Assembly: GCF_012928505.1 (NCBI RefSeq)
Contig: NZ_JABBJN010000002.1
Span: 62,001 to 126,000, forward strand
Direction of reading: 5' to 3'
Origin: Achromobacter sp. Bel
GTDB lineage: Bacteria > Pseudomonadota > Gammaproteobacteria > Burkholderiales > Burkholderiaceae_B
Length of the DNA: 64,000 bases
A program made the translations under genes and the position numbers. The notes under the pieces were generated by a model. It was not told where the DNA came from. It searched no databases and saw nothing but the letters and a program-made list of their open reading frames with translations. Of this stretch, positions 33,583 to 42,472 are shown piece after piece (positions within the stretch are counted from its first letter, which is position 1; each line of letters starts with the position of its first letter).

Positions 33583-33740
33583 GGCGAAACAGCAAAAAAT
33601 GCAACGCCTGGATACACAGTGCGGGGGAAAAGCAACTCGCACGCGATCTTCGCGCCTGATTACTTGAACCTAACCGCGCGCGACAAGGGTAACGGGATCC
33701 CGCGCGCGACAGACCATCCCGCCAGCCAGGAGTTTTGTCC

Positions 33741-34787
33741 ATGAAGAAGTCTCTTGTTTTCGCCGCCGTCGCCGCCAGCATGCTCGCCGGCGCCGTCCAC
33801 GCGCAGGACCTGCCCAAAACCCAGTTGAAGGTCGTGGGAGGCCTGTCCAACCTGACCGCCTATAACGACTACGAAAAGCCGTTCTGGACGAAGACCATTC
33901 CCGAGCTGTCCAAGGGCCAGGTCACCGCTGAAATCAAGGGCTTCAACGAAATGGGCCTGAAGGGGCCCGAGTTGCTGCGTCTGATGTCGCAGGGGGTGAT
34001 CGAATTCGGCACCGCCACGCTGTCGTACTTCGCCAGCGACAACCCGATCAACGAAGCCATCGACCTGGCCGGCCTGGCGCCCGATGTCAAGACCGCGCGC
34101 GCCGTGACCGACGCGTTCGAACCCATCTACGCCAAGCTCTACGGCGAAGGCAACAACGTCAAGCTGCTGGGCATCTCGACCTATCCCGCGCAAGTGCTGT
34201 TCTGCAATGCCGAGATCAAGAGCCTGGCCGATATCAAGGGCAAGAAGGTCCGCACCAGCAGCCGCACGACCGCCGAATTCGTTGAAGCGCTGGGCGGTTC
34301 CAGCGTGACGATGGCCTTCGGTGAAGTGGTGCCAGCGTTGCAGAACAAGGTGGTCGATTGCGCTATCACCGGTTCGCTGTCCGGCTACTCGGCCAAGTGG
34401 TACGAAGTGTCCACCCACCTGGTCGCGCTGCCGATCAACTGGAACCAGCAGATCCATGCCGTCAACCAAAAGGCCTGGGACAAGCTGGACCCCGCCGTTC
34501 GCACGTTCCTGCAAGCCAACGTGAAGACGCTGGTCGACAACATCTGGGAAGCCGCCGCTCGCCAGACGCAGGAAGGCTATGACTGCAACACGGGCGCTGC
34601 CGCCTGCCCGTTCCCGGTCAAGGGCAAGATGGTACTGGTGCAACCGTCGGACGCCGACCGTGCGTTGCTCAAGAAGGTTGCGCAAGAAGCCGTGCTGCCC
34701 AAGTGGGCCGCCCGTTGCTCGGCGCAGTGCGTGAAGGACTTCAACGCCACCATCGGCAAGACGCTGGGCCTGACCGCCAGCAAGTAA
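33741..34787 (+). CDS. TRAP transporter substrate-binding protein (DctP family), system 1
   Basis: A 348-residue periplasmic binding protein with a signal peptide (cleavage near VHA-QDLPK, about residue 21). It has the DctP-type fold with KVRTSSRTTAEFVEALGGSSVTMAFGEVVPALQ, whose Arg usually binds a ligand carboxylate (residue positions about 170-205). Two Cys pairs near the C-terminus (DCNTGAAAC and RCSAQC) are unusual for the family and could form disulfides. CCAGGAG precedes ATG 33741. It starts the operon dctP-dctQ-dctM-DUF2848-amidase. The substrate is probably an organic acid or amide derivative (inference). Confidence 0.9.
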   Translation: MKKSLVFAAVAASMLAGAVHAQDLPKTQLKVVGGLSNLTAYNDYEKPFWTKTIPELSKGQVTAEIKGFNEMGLKGPELLRLMSQGVIEFGTATLSYFASDNPINEAIDLAGLAPDVKTARAVTDAFEPIYAKLYGEGNNVKLLGISTYPAQVLFCNAEIKSLADIKGKKVRTSSRTTAEFVEALGGSSVTMAFGEVVPALQNKVVDCAITGSLSGYSAKWYEVSTHLVALPINWNQQIHAVNQKAWDKLDPAVRTFLQANVKTLVDNIWEAAARQTQEGYDCNTGAAACPFPVKGKMVLVQPSDADRALLKKVAQEAVLPKWAARCSAQCVKDFNATIGKTLGLTASK

Positions 34788-34798
34788 GCGCTGGACAG

Positions 34799-34828
34799 CG
34801 CCGCCGCATCGCGCGGCGGCGTGTTTTT
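34799..34828 (+). terminator. Intra-operon terminator between dctP and dctQ
   Basis: CGCCGCCGC (34799-34807), loop ATCGC, GCGGCGGCG (34813-34821), then TGTTTTT. It should reduce transcription into the membrane genes relative to the binding protein. Confidence 0.8.
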
Positions 34829-34869
34829 CCGCAAGTCATACCGGGCGCTTGCCCGTATAGGTGCTATCC

Positions 34870-35490
34870 ATGACCCAAACCGAACACTTCCGCCTGCTGG
34901 GCGGCCTGTTGCGGCGCGCCGAGAGTTTCTCTCGGCTGGCCGTCTGGGCCGGCGGCGCATTGACGGTGGCCAGCGTCCTGCTGATCTCCTTCGACGTGCT
35001 GGCCCGCAAATTCCTGGGCTTCAACACCGGAGGCGCTGACGAACTGTCCAGCTACGCCTTCGCCATCAGTACGTCCTGGGCGTTGGCGTTCGCCACTTTG
35101 CAGCGCGCCAACGTGCGCGTCGATGTGCTCTACCAATATTTGCCGGTGCGCCTGTCGGCCGTGCTGGACTGGATTTCCATGGTGGCGATGGCCGTCTTCA
35201 TGGTGTTCCTGACGTACTACGCCTTCGAGGTCGTGCAGAGTTCCTGGGCGCAGAAGTCCGCGGCGAACACGCCGCTGGCCACGCCGCTGTGGATCCCGCA
35301 GGGCCTGTGGATGCTGGGCCTGGGGTGGATGTGCATCACCGTCGCCTTGATGCTGGCGCGTGCGTCGGCCGCGCTCGTCACGGGCGATATCGAACTGGTC
35401 AAGCAGATCTGCGGCGTGCGTTCGGCGCAGGAAGAAGCTGAAGAGGAAGCCGCCGCGGGCGAGCGCATGGTCAAGGGAGAGGCAGCATGA
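34870..35490 (+). CDS. TRAP transporter small permease (DctQ family), system 1
   Basis: 206 residues with four hydrophobic helices, the small membrane subunit that joins the large permease to receive the substrate from DctP. ATG 34870 is preferred; GTG 34861 is in frame. The tail after the fourth helix is acidic (QEEAEEEAAAGERM). The stop overlaps the dctM start in ATGA. Confidence 0.88.
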   Translation: MTQTEHFRLLGGLLRRAESFSRLAVWAGGALTVASVLLISFDVLARKFLGFNTGGADELSSYAFAISTSWALAFATLQRANVRVDVLYQYLPVRLSAVLDWISMVAMAVFMVFLTYYAFEVVQSSWAQKSAANTPLATPLWIPQGLWMLGLGWMCITVALMLARASAALVTGDIELVKQICGVRSAQEEAEEEAAAGERMVKGEAA

Positions 35491-36770
35491 TTTCCACCGC
35501 ATTGACGTTGTTGCTGGTGCTGATCGGCCTGTCCATTCCGGTAGGCGCGGCGCTTGGCGTGTTGGGCCTGATCCTGGACCCGCTGTTCTCGATGTTGCCG
35601 CTGTCGCGCGCCATTGGTGAAATCTCGTGGAGCTCGAACAACGAGTTCCTGCTGGTGGCGATTCCGCTGTTCATCATGCTGGGCGAAGTGCTGCTGCGCG
35701 CCGGCTTTGCCGAACGCATGTACAGCGCGATGAGCCTGTGGCTGTCGTGGCTGCCGGGCGGCCTGATGCACGCCAACATCGGCGCATCGACCTTGTTCTC
35801 GGCCACGTCGGGCTCCAGCGTGGCCACTGCGGCCACCGTCGGCACCGTCGCCATCCCGCAGATCCGCAAGTACGGCTACAACGAGCCGCTGTTCCTGGGC
35901 AGCCTGGCCGCCGGGGGCACGCTGGGTATCTTGATCCCGCCGTCGATCAACCTGGTCATCTACGGCGTGCTGACCAATTCGTCGGTGCCCAAGCTGTACC
36001 TGGCCGGCATCATTCCCGGCTTTGCGATGGCCGCCTTGTTCATGCTGACCGTCGTCGTCGCCTGCGTCGCCAAGCCGTCCTGGGGCGGCAAGAAGATCCA
36101 TGCGACCTGGGGCCAGCGCTTGGCCAGCCTGGTGCATCTGGCGCCGCCCATGGGCATCTTCTTCCTGGTGGTGGGTTCCATCTACGCGGGCCTGGCCACG
36201 CCGACGGAAGCCGCGGCGCTTGGCGTGCTGGGCGCGTTCATCCTGGCCGCCTGGTTCCGCCGCCTGAGCTGGACGATGCTGCGAGAAGTGATGGAGGGCA
36301 CGATGCGGTCCACGGCGATGATCATGCTGATCGTCATCGCGGCCAGCTTCCTGAACTTCGTCATGTCGGCCACCGGCCTGACGGACGCGTTGACCAAGTC
36401 GATCACCGGCCTGGGCCTGTCGCCCGGCTGGATGCTGTTGATCGTGGTGATCTTCTACCTGGTGCTGGGCTGCTTCATGGAAACGCTGTCCATGATGATC
36501 ACGACGATCCCGATCGTCGCGCCCATCATGATCGCCCTGGGCTATGACCCGATCTGGCTGGGCATCGTGATCATCATCCTGGTCGAAGCAGCGTTGATCA
36601 CGCCACCCGTCGGTCTGAACTTGTTCGTGGTGCAAAGCCTGCGCAAGGCAGGCTCCATGAGCGCGGTGATCGTCGGCAGCCTGCCGTTCGTTGCCGCCAT
36701 GTTCATGATGCTGGCCCTGCTGGCGTTCTGGCCCGACCTGGCGCTGTGGCTGCCGCGCGCCTTCGGCTGA
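35487..36770 (+). CDS. TRAP transporter large permease (DctM family), system 1
   Basis: 427 residues with about 12 transmembrane helices, the sodium-coupled transport subunit. SATSGSSVATAATVGTVAIPQ and GGTLGILIPPSINLVIYG are the typical DctM motifs that form the substrate and ion sites (about residues 111-155). It is translationally coupled to dctQ. A weak GC hairpin (36789-36809) lies between it and the DUF2848 gene. Confidence 0.93.
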   Translation: MISTALTLLLVLIGLSIPVGAALGVLGLILDPLFSMLPLSRAIGEISWSSNNEFLLVAIPLFIMLGEVLLRAGFAERMYSAMSLWLSWLPGGLMHANIGASTLFSATSGSSVATAATVGTVAIPQIRKYGYNEPLFLGSLAAGGTLGILIPPSINLVIYGVLTNSSVPKLYLAGIIPGFAMAALFMLTVVVACVAKPSWGGKKIHATWGQRLASLVHLAPPMGIFFLVVGSIYAGLATPTEAAALGVLGAFILAAWFRRLSWTMLREVMEGTMRSTAMIMLIVIAASFLNFVMSATGLTDALTKSITGLGLSPGWMLLIVVIFYLVLGCFMETLSMMITTIPIVAPIMIALGYDPIWLGIVIIILVEAALITPPVGLNLFVVQSLRKAGSMSAVIVGSLPFVAAMFMMLALLAFWPDLALWLPRAFG

Positions 36771-36841
36771 TCCCTTATCCGTACCGGCGGCGGCCTGTCC
36801 AAGGCCGCCCCGTTCCCACCCTTTAACTCCGCAGGACTGAT

Positions 36842-37525
36842 ATGAAAGCCGTATTCAACATCGACGACGCCAATCCCCGCCAGGTGGAAGTGGACTTCAA
36901 TACCCTGATCGTGGCCGGCTGGGCCGGGCGCGACATGGCCGCCATCGAGCACCACATCGAAGAACTGGCCGCCATCGGCGTGCCGCGCCCGACCAGCGTG
37001 CCGCTGTACTACCGCATTGCTGATAATCAACTGACCCAGGCTGAAAGCGTGCAGGCCCTGGGCGAAGAATCTTCGGGTGAAGTCGAGACCTTCGTGTTCG
37101 CCGTGGACGGCGAAATGTACGTCAGCATCGCGTCCGACCACACGGACCGCAAGCTGGAGACGGTTAGCGTGGCCATGTCCAAGCAAGTCTGCGTGAAACC
37201 TGTGGCGACCACGGCTTGGCGCCTGGCCGACGTGGCCGACTACTGGGATGAACTGGTCATCCGTTCCTATATCGTCGAGAACGGCGAAAAGGTGCTGTAC
37301 CAGGAAGGTCCGCTGTCCACGCTGCGCACGCCGCAGGACCTGATCGCCGGCTACACCGGGGGCGCGGCGGTGCTGCCGCAAGGCGCGGGCATGACCTGCG
37401 GCACGGTGGGCGCCATCGGCGGCATCCGCGCCGCCGCGGACTTCACCATGGAACTCTTCGATCCGCGCCGCCAGCGCACGCTGAGTCACCGTTATCATGT
37501 CGAATCGCTGCCTGTGGTGGCCTGA
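36842..37525 (+). CDS. DUF2848 domain protein
   Basis: A 227-residue soluble protein that matches the DUF2848 family. SVPLYYRIADNQLTQ, EVETFVFAVDGEMYVSIASDHTDRKLE and GPLSTLRTPQDLI are typical. The family is distantly related to fumarylacetoacetate hydrolases, suggesting a hydrolase or metal-dependent enzyme, but no reaction is known to me. Its place between a TRAP importer and an amidase points to catabolism of the imported compound. GCAGGA precedes ATG 36842. Confidence 0.8.
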   Translation: MKAVFNIDDANPRQVEVDFNTLIVAGWAGRDMAAIEHHIEELAAIGVPRPTSVPLYYRIADNQLTQAESVQALGEESSGEVETFVFAVDGEMYVSIASDHTDRKLETVSVAMSKQVCVKPVATTAWRLADVADYWDELVIRSYIVENGEKVLYQEGPLSTLRTPQDLIAGYTGGAAVLPQGAGMTCGTVGAIGGIRAAADFTMELFDPRRQRTLSHRYHVESLPVVA

Positions 37526-37614
37526 TTCCGGTTTCGCACGGCATTGATCGTCAGGCGTGCCCGGCAAAGGCTGCGCCTGTTCGCACTTTTACGCCGCAAG
37601 ACGGCACTAGGACA

Positions 37615-38967
37615 ATGATGGCTTCGACCTTGAATGAACTGACTTTGGCCCTGAGCGAGGGCCGCACCAGCGCCGTGCAACTGGCTGAAGCCGCCCTGGC
37701 CCGCGCCCGGGACGAGGCGGGCGAGGGCGCCCGCGTGTTCACCAGGCTGTACGCGGAATCGGCGCTGGCCCAGGCGCGCGCATCGGACACGCTGCGCGCG
37801 GCCGGCATCGTCCGGTCCGCGGTGGAAGGCCTGCCCATCAGCATCAAGGACTTGTTCGACATCGAAGGTGAAACCACGATGGCCGGCTCGGTGGCACGCG
37901 AAGGCGAGCCCGCGGCCGATGAGAACGCCGAAGTCGTCCAGCGCCTGATCGCGGCCGGCGCCGTCATCATCGGTCGCACCAACATGACCGAATTTGCGTA
38001 TTCGGGCCTGGGCATCAACCCGCACTACGGCACGCCGCTGAACCCGTATGACCGCAAGACCGGCCGCATCCCCGGCGGTTCGTCGTCGGGCGCCGCCGTG
38101 TCCGTGGCGGACGGCATGGCGGTGGCCGGCATCGGGTCGGACACGGGCGGCTCGGTGCGCATTCCGGCCGCGCTGTGTGGCCTGACCGGCTTCAAGCCCA
38201 GCGCCTGGCGCGTGTCGATGACGGGCGTGCTGCCGCTGTCGGCCAACCTGGATTCCATCGGCCCCATCGCCGCCAGCGTGCGCTGCTGCGCGGAACTGGA
38301 CGCCATCCTGTCCGGCGACGGTGGCCCCGTGCCGGACGCGCTGCCGCTGCGCGGCCTGCGCCTGGCGGTGCCGACGACGCTGGCGCTGGACGCCATGGAA
38401 AAGCACGTGGCCGACACGTTCGCCGCCACCGTGGCGCGCTTGAAGAGTGCGGGTGCGCTGGTCGACGAAATCGCCATCCCCGAATTCGCGGAAATGGGCA
38501 ACATCAACAGCAAGGGCGGCTTCACCGCCGCGGAAGCCTGGGCCTGGCACCGCGATCTGATCGCCCGTGCGGGCAAGCGCTACGACCCGCGCGTGGTGTC
38601 GCGCATCATGCGCGGCCAGGACATGTCTGCCGCCGATTATCTGGATCTGCTGGACGCGCGCGAGGCCTGGGTGGCCGCCGTGGACCGCCGGATCGCCGGC
38701 TACGACGCCCTGATTATGCCGACCACGCCCATCGTGGCGCCGGCGGTGGCTGACCTGGCGGCTTCCGACGAGGCCTACTACGCGGCCAATGGCCTGATCC
38801 TGCGCAACCCCACGCTGATCAACTTTCTGGATGGCTGCGCCTTGTCGCTGCCGTGCCATGCCGCAGGCACGGCGCCGGTGGGCTTGATGATCGCGGGCAG
38901 CAACGGCGCCGACCGCCGCATCCTGGCGATCGGCCTGTCGGTCGAGGACCTGCTGGCCGGCCGCTAA
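37615..38967 (+). CDS. Amidase signature family hydrolase
   Basis: 450 residues with the Ser-cisSer-Lys triad of the family. Lys78 is in GLPISIKDLF, the Ser-rich loop GGSSSGAA covers residues 154-161, and the nucleophile Ser180 lies in GSDTGGSVRIP. It hydrolyses a carboxylic amide, releasing ammonia or an amine; the substrate is unknown. It has no signal peptide and acts on imported material. It follows DUF2848 by 89 bp and ends at a strong hairpin, closing the TRAP operon. Confidence 0.92.
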   Translation: MMASTLNELTLALSEGRTSAVQLAEAALARARDEAGEGARVFTRLYAESALAQARASDTLRAAGIVRSAVEGLPISIKDLFDIEGETTMAGSVAREGEPAADENAEVVQRLIAAGAVIIGRTNMTEFAYSGLGINPHYGTPLNPYDRKTGRIPGGSSSGAAVSVADGMAVAGIGSDTGGSVRIPAALCGLTGFKPSAWRVSMTGVLPLSANLDSIGPIAASVRCCAELDAILSGDGGPVPDALPLRGLRLAVPTTLALDAMEKHVADTFAATVARLKSAGALVDEIAIPEFAEMGNINSKGGFTAAEAWAWHRDLIARAGKRYDPRVVSRIMRGQDMSAADYLDLLDAREAWVAAVDRRIAGYDALIMPTTPIVAPAVADLAASDEAYYAANGLILRNPTLINFLDGCALSLPCHAAGTAPVGLMIAGSNGADRRILAIGLSVEDLLAGR

Positions 38968-38987
38968 GCGCTGTTCGTGCCAAGGGC

Positions 38988-39020
38988 GGGCGTGGGCGCG
39001 GGATGGCCGCGCCCGCGCCC
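38988..39020 (+). terminator. Strong hairpin after the amidase gene
   Basis: 14-bp arms 38988-39001 and 39007-39020 with one G-T pair and a 5-base loop; tail GTCTG. It separates the amidase operon from LysR paralog B. Confidence 0.65.
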
Positions 39021-39041
39021 GTCTGCGGCTAAGATGAAGCC

Positions 39042-39058
39042 TGCCCACGCGGTGGGCA
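39042..39058. promoter_or_regulatory. Palindrome upstream of LysR paralog B
   Basis: TGCCCAC-GCG-GTGGGCA, perfect 7-bp arms, 19 bp before the start codon and just after a possible -10 (TAAGAT, 39030-39035). Possible autoregulatory operator or 5' hairpin. Confidence 0.45.
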
Positions 39059-39077
39059 CACGCGGGACGCCGGCTTC

Positions 39078-39989
39078 ATGATCGATCTGCGCAACATCGA
39101 GACATTTTTCTGGGTCGCCACGCTGGGCGGGTTCCGCGCTGCCGCTGAAAGGCTGAACGCGACGCAACCCGCTATTTCGCAGCGCATCGCCTCACTAGAG
39201 TCGGACCTGGGTGTTCGCCTGTTCGACCGCGACGCGCGCGGCATCAAGCTGACGGGCAAGGGACGCGAATTGCTGTCCCACGCCGAACGCATGCTGCAGC
39301 TGCGGCGCGACATGCAGGAGGCCGCAGCCGCCAAGAGCATCATGAGCGGGACGCTCAGGCTGGGCGTTTCCGAGACGATCGTCCACACGTGGCTGCCCAC
39401 GCTGATGGAGTACCTGCACGACGCCTATCCGGCATTGATGGTCGAGATCCAGGTGGATACCACCACTATGCTGAAGTCCCAGCTGGCATTGCGCCAGATC
39501 GACCTGGCGTTCCTGCTGGGGCCGATGGAAGAGCCGCGCGTGGAAAACCTGTACCTGTGCAGCTATCCCTTGAGCTGGGTCGCCAGTCCCAAACTGGAGG
39601 TGGGTCGGCAGCCTATCAGCCTGAAACGGCTGGCCGAGTGGCCGGTCATCACGTATTCGGCGACCACCGCCCCGCATCGCGCGGTGCGGGCGCTGCTGCT
39701 GCAGGCGGGCGTGGAGTCGCCCCGCATGTACGGCAGTTCTGCGATGAGCGTGATCGTCCGCATGGCGCAGGACGGCATCGGCCCGGCCGTGATCGCGCCG
39801 GTCATCCTGCACAACGAGCTGGCGCAGGGGGACCTGCGCATCCTGGAAGTGAAGGCGCCCGCCTTGCCACCGCTGCATTACACCGCGTGCTGGATGCAGG
39901 GGCCCGACAGCCAGATTCCCCGCGTCGTGGCCGAAGCCGCCCAGCAGATCGCCCGAGAAGAGGCGCTGCGCCCTCCGGCAAAACCCTGA
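39078..39989 (+). CDS. LysR family regulator, paralog B
   Basis: 303 residues, starting MIDLRNIETFFWVATLG. It is a close paralog of the LysR at 32474 (66 of the first 79 residues identical, and clear similarity throughout, such as SPRMYGSSAMSVIVRMAQDGIGPAVIAPV). It lies between the amidase and DUF1445 genes and is followed by a promoter with the same dyad as in front of TRAP operon 1. It probably controls the DUF1445 gene and may cross-talk with paralog A. Confidence 0.92.
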   Translation: MIDLRNIETFFWVATLGGFRAAAERLNATQPAISQRIASLESDLGVRLFDRDARGIKLTGKGRELLSHAERMLQLRRDMQEAAAAKSIMSGTLRLGVSETIVHTWLPTLMEYLHDAYPALMVEIQVDTTTMLKSQLALRQIDLAFLLGPMEEPRVENLYLCSYPLSWVASPKLEVGRQPISLKRLAEWPVITYSATTAPHRAVRALLLQAGVESPRMYGSSAMSVIVRMAQDGIGPAVIAPVILHNELAQGDLRILEVKAPALPPLHYTACWMQGPDSQIPRVVAEAAQQIAREEALRPPAKP

Positions 39990-40011
39990 TAAGGAATTCT
40001 GATGGGGGTCT

Positions 40012-40055
40012 ATCGCAACATGTGATTAGACGTCCGCTCGCACTTCCGGTGCAAT
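40012..40055 (+). promoter_or_regulatory. LysR-type operator and promoter of the DUF1445 gene
   Basis: ATCG-N7-TGAT (40012-40026) overlaps -35 TTAGAC (40026-40031), followed by an 18-bp spacer and -10 TGCAAT (40050-40055). It matches the element at 33539-33582 in motif, order and every spacing. It rules out the ATG at 40054 as the start of the next gene. Confidence 0.65.
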
Positions 40056-40092
40056 GCTCCCATACGGATCATCAATGAAGAGGGAAGCAGGC

Positions 40093-40899
40093 ATGGCATC
40101 GGATGTTGCAGTACGCGGTAGCGTGGAATTGGCCCGGCAGGCGCGCCTGGATGCGCGCAGCGGGAAACTGACTGGTCCTACGGCAAACCTTGCGCCGGGG
40201 CACGTGCAGGCCAACCTGGCGATCCTGCCACGCGCGCTGGCCGCGGACTTCCTGCATTTCTGCCAGCGCAATCCCAAACCGTGCCCCTTGCTGGCGATGT
40301 CGGAACCGGGCGATCCCGCGCTGCCCGAGTTGGGTCGCGACATCGATATCCGCAGCGACGTGCCGCGCTACCGCGTCTGGAAGCATGGCGAGCTGGTAGC
40401 GGAACCCACCGATGTCCGCGACATCTGGCGGGATGACCTGGTGTCGTTCCTGATCGGGTGCTCGTTCTCGTTCGAAGAAGCCATGCTGGATAACGGCTTG
40501 CCTGTGCGCCATATCGAACAGGGCTGCAATGTGCCCATGTACCGCACCAATGTGCCCACGCATGCCGCCGGCGTGTTTGGCGGCCCGCTGGTGGTGTCCA
40601 TGCGCCCCTTGAAAGCCGCCGATGCGATCCGCGCCATCCAGGTCACATCGCGTTTCCCGTCGGTGCATGGCGCGCCGGTACACATCGGCGACCCGGCCCT
40701 GATTGGCATCGCCGACATCAATCGGCCCGACTACGGCGACGCGGTCGAAATCCGCGATGGCGAACTGCCGGTGTTCTGGGCCTGCGGCGTCACCCCTCAA
40801 TCTGTCGTGGCGTCCGTTCGCCCGGAATTCTGCATCACTCATGCGCCGGGCCACATGCTGGTCACGGACCTGGTCAACAGCCGCATGGCGATTCTCTAG
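40093..40899 (+). CDS. DUF1445 family putative hydro-lyase / D-glutamate cyclase-like protein
   Basis: 268 residues from ATG 40093, which has AGGGA at 40081-40085; ATG 40075 is an alternative. Family motifs [30 protein letters not shown] and [13 protein letters not shown] are present. The family includes the mammalian D-glutamate cyclase, which converts D-glutamate to 5-oxo-D-proline, and bacterial proteins labelled hydro-lyases. The actual substrate here is not known. A fused 5-oxoprolinase gene lies 6 kb downstream, which would fit a role in oxoproline or cyclic-amide metabolism (inference). Confidence 0.85.
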   Translation: MASDVAVRGSVELARQARLDARSGKLTGPTANLAPGHVQANLAILPRALAADFLHFCQRNPKPCPLLAMSEPGDPALPELGRDIDIRSDVPRYRVWKHGELVAEPTDVRDIWRDDLVSFLIGCSFSFEEAMLDNGLPVRHIEQGCNVPMYRTNVPTHAAGVFGGPLVVSMRPLKAADAIRAIQVTSRFPSVHGAPVHIGDPALIGIADINRPDYGDAVEIRDGELPVFWACGVTPQSVVASVRPEFCITHAPGHMLVTDLVNSRMAIL

Positions 40900-40952
40900 G
40901 CCGGCGCCGACGCCGCCCGCGATCTCGCCGATCAGACCTTGGCGGCGATCAG

Positions 40953-40986
40953 CCGGTAGCGCTTAAGCGCTTGATCGCAGTACCGG
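40953..40986. other. Imperfect hairpin with inner palindrome
   Basis: CCGGTA (40953-40958) pairs with TACCGG (40981-40986); GCGCTTAAGCGC (40959-40970) is a perfect inner palindrome. It stands 53 bp after the DUF1445 stop, before the main terminator. Confidence 0.4.
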
Positions 40987-41000
40987 TTCTGGTCAAGTAG

Positions 41001-41028
41001 AAAAGCCCATCGCAAGCGATGGGCTTTT
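41001..41028. terminator. Bidirectional terminator between DUF1445 and porin genes
   Basis: 13-bp arms AAAAGCCCATCGC (41001-41013) and GCGATGGGCTTTT (41016-41028), with A and T runs at the ends, between convergent genes. Confidence 0.9.
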
Positions 41029-41064
41029 TCATGCGGCCGGGGCAGGCCGCAAGGCATTCAGGCT

Positions 41065-42138
41065 TTAGAAGATGTGGCGAAAGCCCACTGCCGCGCCGAC
41101 CTGATTGCTCTTGCCGGCGATTTCGCCGCTGGCGGCATCGCTGACCTTGTTCCAGTCCACGGTGCCGTAGACTTGCGAACGCTTGGACAGCGAGTATTCG
41201 GCCACTGCAACCAGCGCATAACGCTTGCCCTTGTCGCCTTCCGTGACCACGTTCTTGCTCTGGTCGTAGTAGCCGGCGCCGGTGATGGCCCAGCGCGGGG
41301 TGGCTTGCCAGGTCACGCCGGCGAAATAGCCGTTGTCCTTGCGGTCCAGCCCGGAGGCGGTGGTGGTGCCCCCCATGACGGCGTTGACCCAACCCGTCTC
41401 GTCGCGGCCGTTGTAGTAGCCGGCGAAGATCTTGGCGCTGTCGAACTGGTAGGACGCGTTCAAGTTCCAGACGCGCTGGCGCAGATCGGAATCGGTGCCG
41501 TCGAACGTCTGTTGATAGGCGGCGCCCAGGCCCAGCTTGCCGACCATGTAGCGCAAGCTGGCGCCGTACTGTTGGCCGGCCTTGTGGTCTTCCCAGCTTT
41601 CGCCGTTGGCCCACGACAGCGCCACGGACAGGTCGCCAATCGTGTTGGCGTACTTGGTCATGTTGTTGGTGCGCACGCGGCCCATGGCGGCGGGCATCCA
41701 GGCGTTCTGGTCGTAGTTGCCGATGGTCAGCGGGTCGAAGTAGTCGGCCAGCAGATCGTGCATCGGCGTATTTTGCAGACCCAGGGTCAGTTGGCCGATG
41801 TTGCCGCCGTCAAGGCCCACGTAGGCCAGGCGGCCGAAAGTCTTGCCGGACGCGGCCGAGTTGCCGTTCTGCATGTTGAAGCCGTTTTCCAGGCGGAAGA
41901 AGGCACGGTTGCCGTTGCCCAGGTCTTCCGAGCCGCGCAGGCCCCAGCGGCTGTTGGAAATGGCGCCGTTCTCCATCGAGACGCGGCTGCCTTCCTGGCC
42001 AACGCTGCCGGCGCTGGTGTTCAGGTAGCGGATGCTGACGTCGGCGATGCCGTACAGGGTGACGCTGGTTTCAGCCGAAGCCGAGCCGGCGGCCAGGCCA
42101 AGGCCCGCGAGGGCGAGGGATAGGGTGATGCGTTTCAC
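41065..42138 (-). CDS. Gram-negative general porin (OmpC/Porin_4 type)
   Basis: A 357-residue precursor of an outer-membrane trimeric barrel. It has a signal peptide (cleavage near ASA-ETSVTL, about residue 22), the opening TLYGIADVSIRYL, SRWGLRGSEDLGNGNRAFFRLE (constriction-loop region, about residues 63-85) and the terminal Phe (VGFRHIF). No ATG is available at the family's N-terminus; GTG 42138 with AGGAG upstream is the start. It lies downstream of TRAP operon 2 on the same strand with its own 334-bp upstream region (42139-42472). That region holds the TRAP terminator and no gene. Confidence 0.93.
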   Translation of the reverse strand: MKRITLSLALAGLGLAAGSASAETSVTLYGIADVSIRYLNTSAGSVGQEGSRVSMENGAISNSRWGLRGSEDLGNGNRAFFRLENGFNMQNGNSAASGKTFGRLAYVGLDGGNIGQLTLGLQNTPMHDLLADYFDPLTIGNYDQNAWMPAAMGRVRTNNMTKYANTIGDLSVALSWANGESWEDHKAGQQYGASLRYMVGKLGLGAAYQQTFDGTDSDLRQRVWNLNASYQFDSAKIFAGYYNGRDETGWVNAVMGGTTTASGLDRKDNGYFAGVTWQATPRWAITGAGYYDQSKNVVTEGDKGKRYALVAVAEYSLSKRSQVYGTVDWNKVSDAASGEIAGKSNQVGAAVGFRHIF

Positions 42139-42424
42139 TGAGGACTCCTCCTGTGTAGCTGTTTTTTGATTGCACCAGGCTTGTGGCCGGGTGTGTTGCG
42201 CCGGGCGGATCGTCTGACGCCGGGCCGCGGCACCGACGCTTTGGGTAAGCGCGGGTCCGGAGCGTTGGCCCGAAAGGTACGAGTGCGCCACATTGGTGCA
42301 ACGTGTAAGCGCCTGGGGATTCTAAAAAAGTTACCGGTTGTGTAGGGCCAATTTTTTTTCGGCGTTTTCCCTGGTTTACAGAATTCGAAAACAGGAGGCG
42401 CGTGGAACAATCGCGGGATTGTCC

Positions 42425-42455
42425 CAAAAAAAACCCCGTTTAAAGAACGGGGTTT
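42425..42455 (-). terminator. Terminator of TRAP operon 2
   Basis: AAACCCCGTT (42431-42440) and AACGGGGTTT (42446-42455) with loop TAAAG; the A tract at 42425-42433 is a T run on the minus strand. Confidence 0.88.
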
Positions 42456-42472
42456 CTGGAGGCCGGGGCGAA

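Noticed and set aside
40054-40092. Earlier ATG (40054) for the DUF1445 protein
   Set aside because: It lies in the -10 element at 40050-40055; the ribosome site supports 40093.
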